Below, piece by piece: positions 43,381 to 44,903 of a DNA stretch of 44,903 nt. The DNA is from Chromohalobacter sp. 296-RDG (lineage in GTDB: Bacteria; Pseudomonadota; Gammaproteobacteria; Pseudomonadales; Halomonadaceae), in contig NZ_JARANY010000022.1 of the NCBI RefSeq assembly GCF_029889885.1, positions 1-44,903 of the forward strand, written 5' to 3'. Both the position numbers and the translations under genes were made by a program. Within the stretch, counting starts at the first letter, position 1. The number at the start of each line of letters is the position of its first letter. The notes below the pieces were generated by a model. It did no database searches and was not told the origin of the DNA. It saw only the letters and a list, made by a program, of their open reading frames with translations.

Positions 43381-44652
43381 TCAGGCAGGGTCGCCTTCTG
43401 TCGCCCGTGGCAGCTTGACCTCGGTAAGCGTGCCGCCTTCTTCATGATTGTAGAGACTGACGCCGCCACCGAAGCGATTGATTGTGGCGTGGGTCAGAAA
43501 AAGGCCGATGCCCATGCCTTTGCTCTTGCTAGAGATGAATGTTTCGCCCAGTTGATCGGCAATATTCATCGAGACACCTGGCCCATGGTCGCGGATGTCG
43601 ATAATGACGTCATCCTGCGTCCAGTCGAGCAAGATGGAAATGTCCATGGGGTTGGCGTCGGCAGCGTTGTTAAGCAGGTTCATGATCGCTTGTTCGAGCG
43701 TGTTGTCGGTGGCGATATAGGGAGTGCCACGCTTGCCTTGTATATCGATGCGATGGCTCACGTCGGGACGCAATACCAGCCAGCGTTGTAGCACATCGCT
43801 TAGCCACGTCTCGGCTGCGGCTATCTCTGGCTTTGACAAGCGCCGTCTGTCGGCATTGGCCACGAGTGTCTGTAGGCGCGCCTTGCAGGTGTCAACTTGT
43901 TGTCGCAATAAATCGATGTCCTCCACGAGTGGCGTGTTGTCGCGCGCTTCTTGTCGCATATCGCTGAGTAGCACTGCCATGGTGGACAAAGGCGTGCCCA
44001 GTTCGTGGGCGGTGCCGGCGGCCTGTGTGGCCACGGCGAGCACCTGTTCATTGCGCAATGCCGTCTCGCGGGTACGCGAGAGTGTGAGGTCGCGCCGCCG
44101 CAATGCGTGTGCCATTTTGAAGATGAAGAATGTCACGAGACCAGCGGACAGACTGAAGTTCAGCCACATGCCGATGATGTGCAGGCGAATACCGGTGCCC
44201 ACGAATCCGTTGCTTAGCTGTGGGACGGGCTCGTAAAACAGCATCATGGTGGTGTAACTGGCCAAGGAAGCGGCGGCGATGACCCAGGCGAAACGCCAGG
44301 GGAGTGTTGCTGCGGCGATGGTTACCGGGACCAGGTAATAAGTGATGAAGGGATTGGTGGACCCGCCTGTGTAGTAAAACAAGAGACTCAAGCCGAGCAC
44401 ATCTATCAATAGATGCACGAGATATTCGATGTCAGTCACGGCCCGGGGACGTCCCAGTCGCCACCAGGTGGCGACGTTAACCAGCCCCATGGCAATGATG
44501 ACCAGAATGACTGGCATTACATGTAACTGAAAGCTCAGTACTTCTATCCCGAAAATGATCGCCCCTAGAAAACCAGTCCACGTGATGCCGCGCACGATGG
44601 TCAGCCGCACCAGGTTACGGTTGGGGGTGGATAGGGGTAAGGGCTGATGCAT
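43381..44652 (-). CDS. regB: RegB/PrrB/RoxS-type redox sensor kinase
   Basis: Inner-membrane histidine kinase, 423 residues, that senses the redox state of the quinone pool and phosphorylates RegA. Six hydrophobic spans fill about 17-180. The quinone-binding heptapeptide GGxxNPF is present as GGSTNPF (96-102). The phospho-acceptor is His216 in GTAHELGTPLSTM, and Cys256 (QQVDTCKARL) corresponds in position to the redox-active cysteine of Rhodobacter RegB. The ATPase domain has the N box NLLNNAADA and G boxes DHGPGV and KGMGIGLFL. It is the first gene of the regB-regA unit. Confidence 0.95.
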   Translation of the reverse strand: MHQPLPLSTPNRNLVRLTIVRGITWTGFLGAIIFGIEVLSFQLHVMPVILVIIAMGLVNVATWWRLGRPRAVTDIEYLVHLLIDVLGLSLLFYYTGGSTNPFITYYLVPVTIAAATLPWRFAWVIAAASLASYTTMMLFYEPVPQLSNGFVGTGIRLHIIGMWLNFSLSAGLVTFFIFKMAHALRRRDLTLSRTRETALRNEQVLAVATQAAGTAHELGTPLSTMAVLLSDMRQEARDNTPLVEDIDLLRQQVDTCKARLQTLVANADRRRLSKPEIAAAETWLSDVLQRWLVLRPDVSHRIDIQGKRGTPYIATDNTLEQAIMNLLNNAADANPMDISILLDWTQDDVIIDIRDHGPGVSMNIADQLGETFISSKSKGMGIGLFLTHATINRFGGGVSLYNHEEGGTLTEVKLPRATEGDPA

Positions 44653-44777
44653 GGAGGCTCCCGGCGTGCGATACGAACGGTATGATAACCGATAGACGAA
44701 ATAGCGACAGCCGAACGGGGAGAGTGATAATGCCGCACCTTAGTATGCACGATATACAATAGCCGAGAGAGGTTTTT

Positions 44778-44903
44778 CTACGCTCTACGAATCCCCTTGC
44801 GTTCGCGTCGGCGGATCCGTAAAGTACGCATCCGCTGCCGGCGACGGGCTTCGTGGCCGGCGGTGAAAGGGTGGCGCAAGTGGCTGACTTGCTTGAGAAA
44901 TTC
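44778..44903 (-). CDS. C-terminal end of an unidentified gene
   Basis: From the right edge a minus-strand frame of 41 codons runs to TAG at 44778-44780. The translated end is very arginine-rich (EARRRQRMRTLRIRRRERKG), with FLKQVSHLRHPFTAGH before it. The start lies outside the window, so neither length nor family can be judged; it could also be a chance open frame. Its stop is 126 bases upstream of regB on the same strand. Confidence 0.35.
   Translation of the reverse strand, partial: EFLKQVSHLRHPFTAGHEARRRQRMRTLRIRRRERKGIRRA

Overview
The window looks like chromosomal DNA of a moderately halophilic gammaproteobacterium of the Halomonadaceae (Chromohalobacter/Halomonas-like). That is an inference: the proteins are acidic, the DNA is fairly GC-rich, the order thrS-infC-rpmI-rplT-pheS-pheT-ihfA is the gammaproteobacterial one, and xdh, RutR-type, RegB/RegA and 3-hydroxybutyrate genes occur together. 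I see no insertion sequence, prophage, integron, toxin-antitoxin or CRISPR signal. This is core and metabolic chromosome rather than an island.

Layout. (1) 1-7.1 kb: purine catabolism. xdhA-xdhB-xdhC-guaD run leftward, guaD being cut by the window edge. They diverge from a RutR-type TetR regulator that overlaps a small exported-protein gene. A near-perfect RutR operator lies between the two units. (2) 7.2-13.9 kb: small orphan genes, tRNA-Pro(GGG), an LrgA/LrgB pair, a DASS-family anion symporter, a DUF2489 protein, an M20 amidohydrolase and a calcium-repeat OmpA lipoprotein. (3) 14.0-21.3 kb: the translation operon thrS, infC (AUC start), rpmI, rplT, then pheS, pheT and ihfA after a strong terminator. 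(4) 21.4-26.4 kb: a MioC-like flavodoxin, a small membrane protein, an Old Yellow Enzyme, the nucleotide nucleosidase PpnN and a LysR regulator. (5) 26.4-33.0 kb: the glycine cleavage system split into two divergent units, gcvH-gcvP leftward and an alanine/glycine symporter plus gcvT rightward. (6) 33.0-36.6 kb: a leftward envelope cluster of PlsC-type acyltransferase, LysM/degenerate-LytM lipoprotein, GT4 glycosyltransferase and PAP2 phosphatase. (7) 36.7-44.9 kb: acetoacetyl-CoA synthetase, an MFS transporter, glutaredoxin, an inositol-monophosphatase-family enzyme, 3-hydroxybutyrate dehydrogenase, the RegA/RegB redox two-component pair and the end of an unidentified gene.

How genes work together. 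XdhAB with its maturation factor XdhC, and GuaD, take guanine through xanthine to urate, probably repressed through the shared RutR-like operator. GcvT/H/P with the AGCS symporter import and cleave glycine. 3-Hydroxybutyrate dehydrogenase and acetoacetyl-CoA synthetase carry 3-hydroxybutyrate to acetoacetate and acetoacetyl-CoA, as in polyhydroxybutyrate turnover. PlsC, PAP2 and GT4 activities could in principle run lysophosphatidate to phosphatidate to diacylglycerol to a glycosyl-diacylglycerol, the most speculative grouping here.

No clearly unprecedented system is visible. The observations most worth checking are the RutR box with its co-transcribed small exported protein, the AUC-started infC and the double hairpin before rpmI, the candidate glycolipid cluster, and a 17-base sequence repeated just after two unrelated stop codons.
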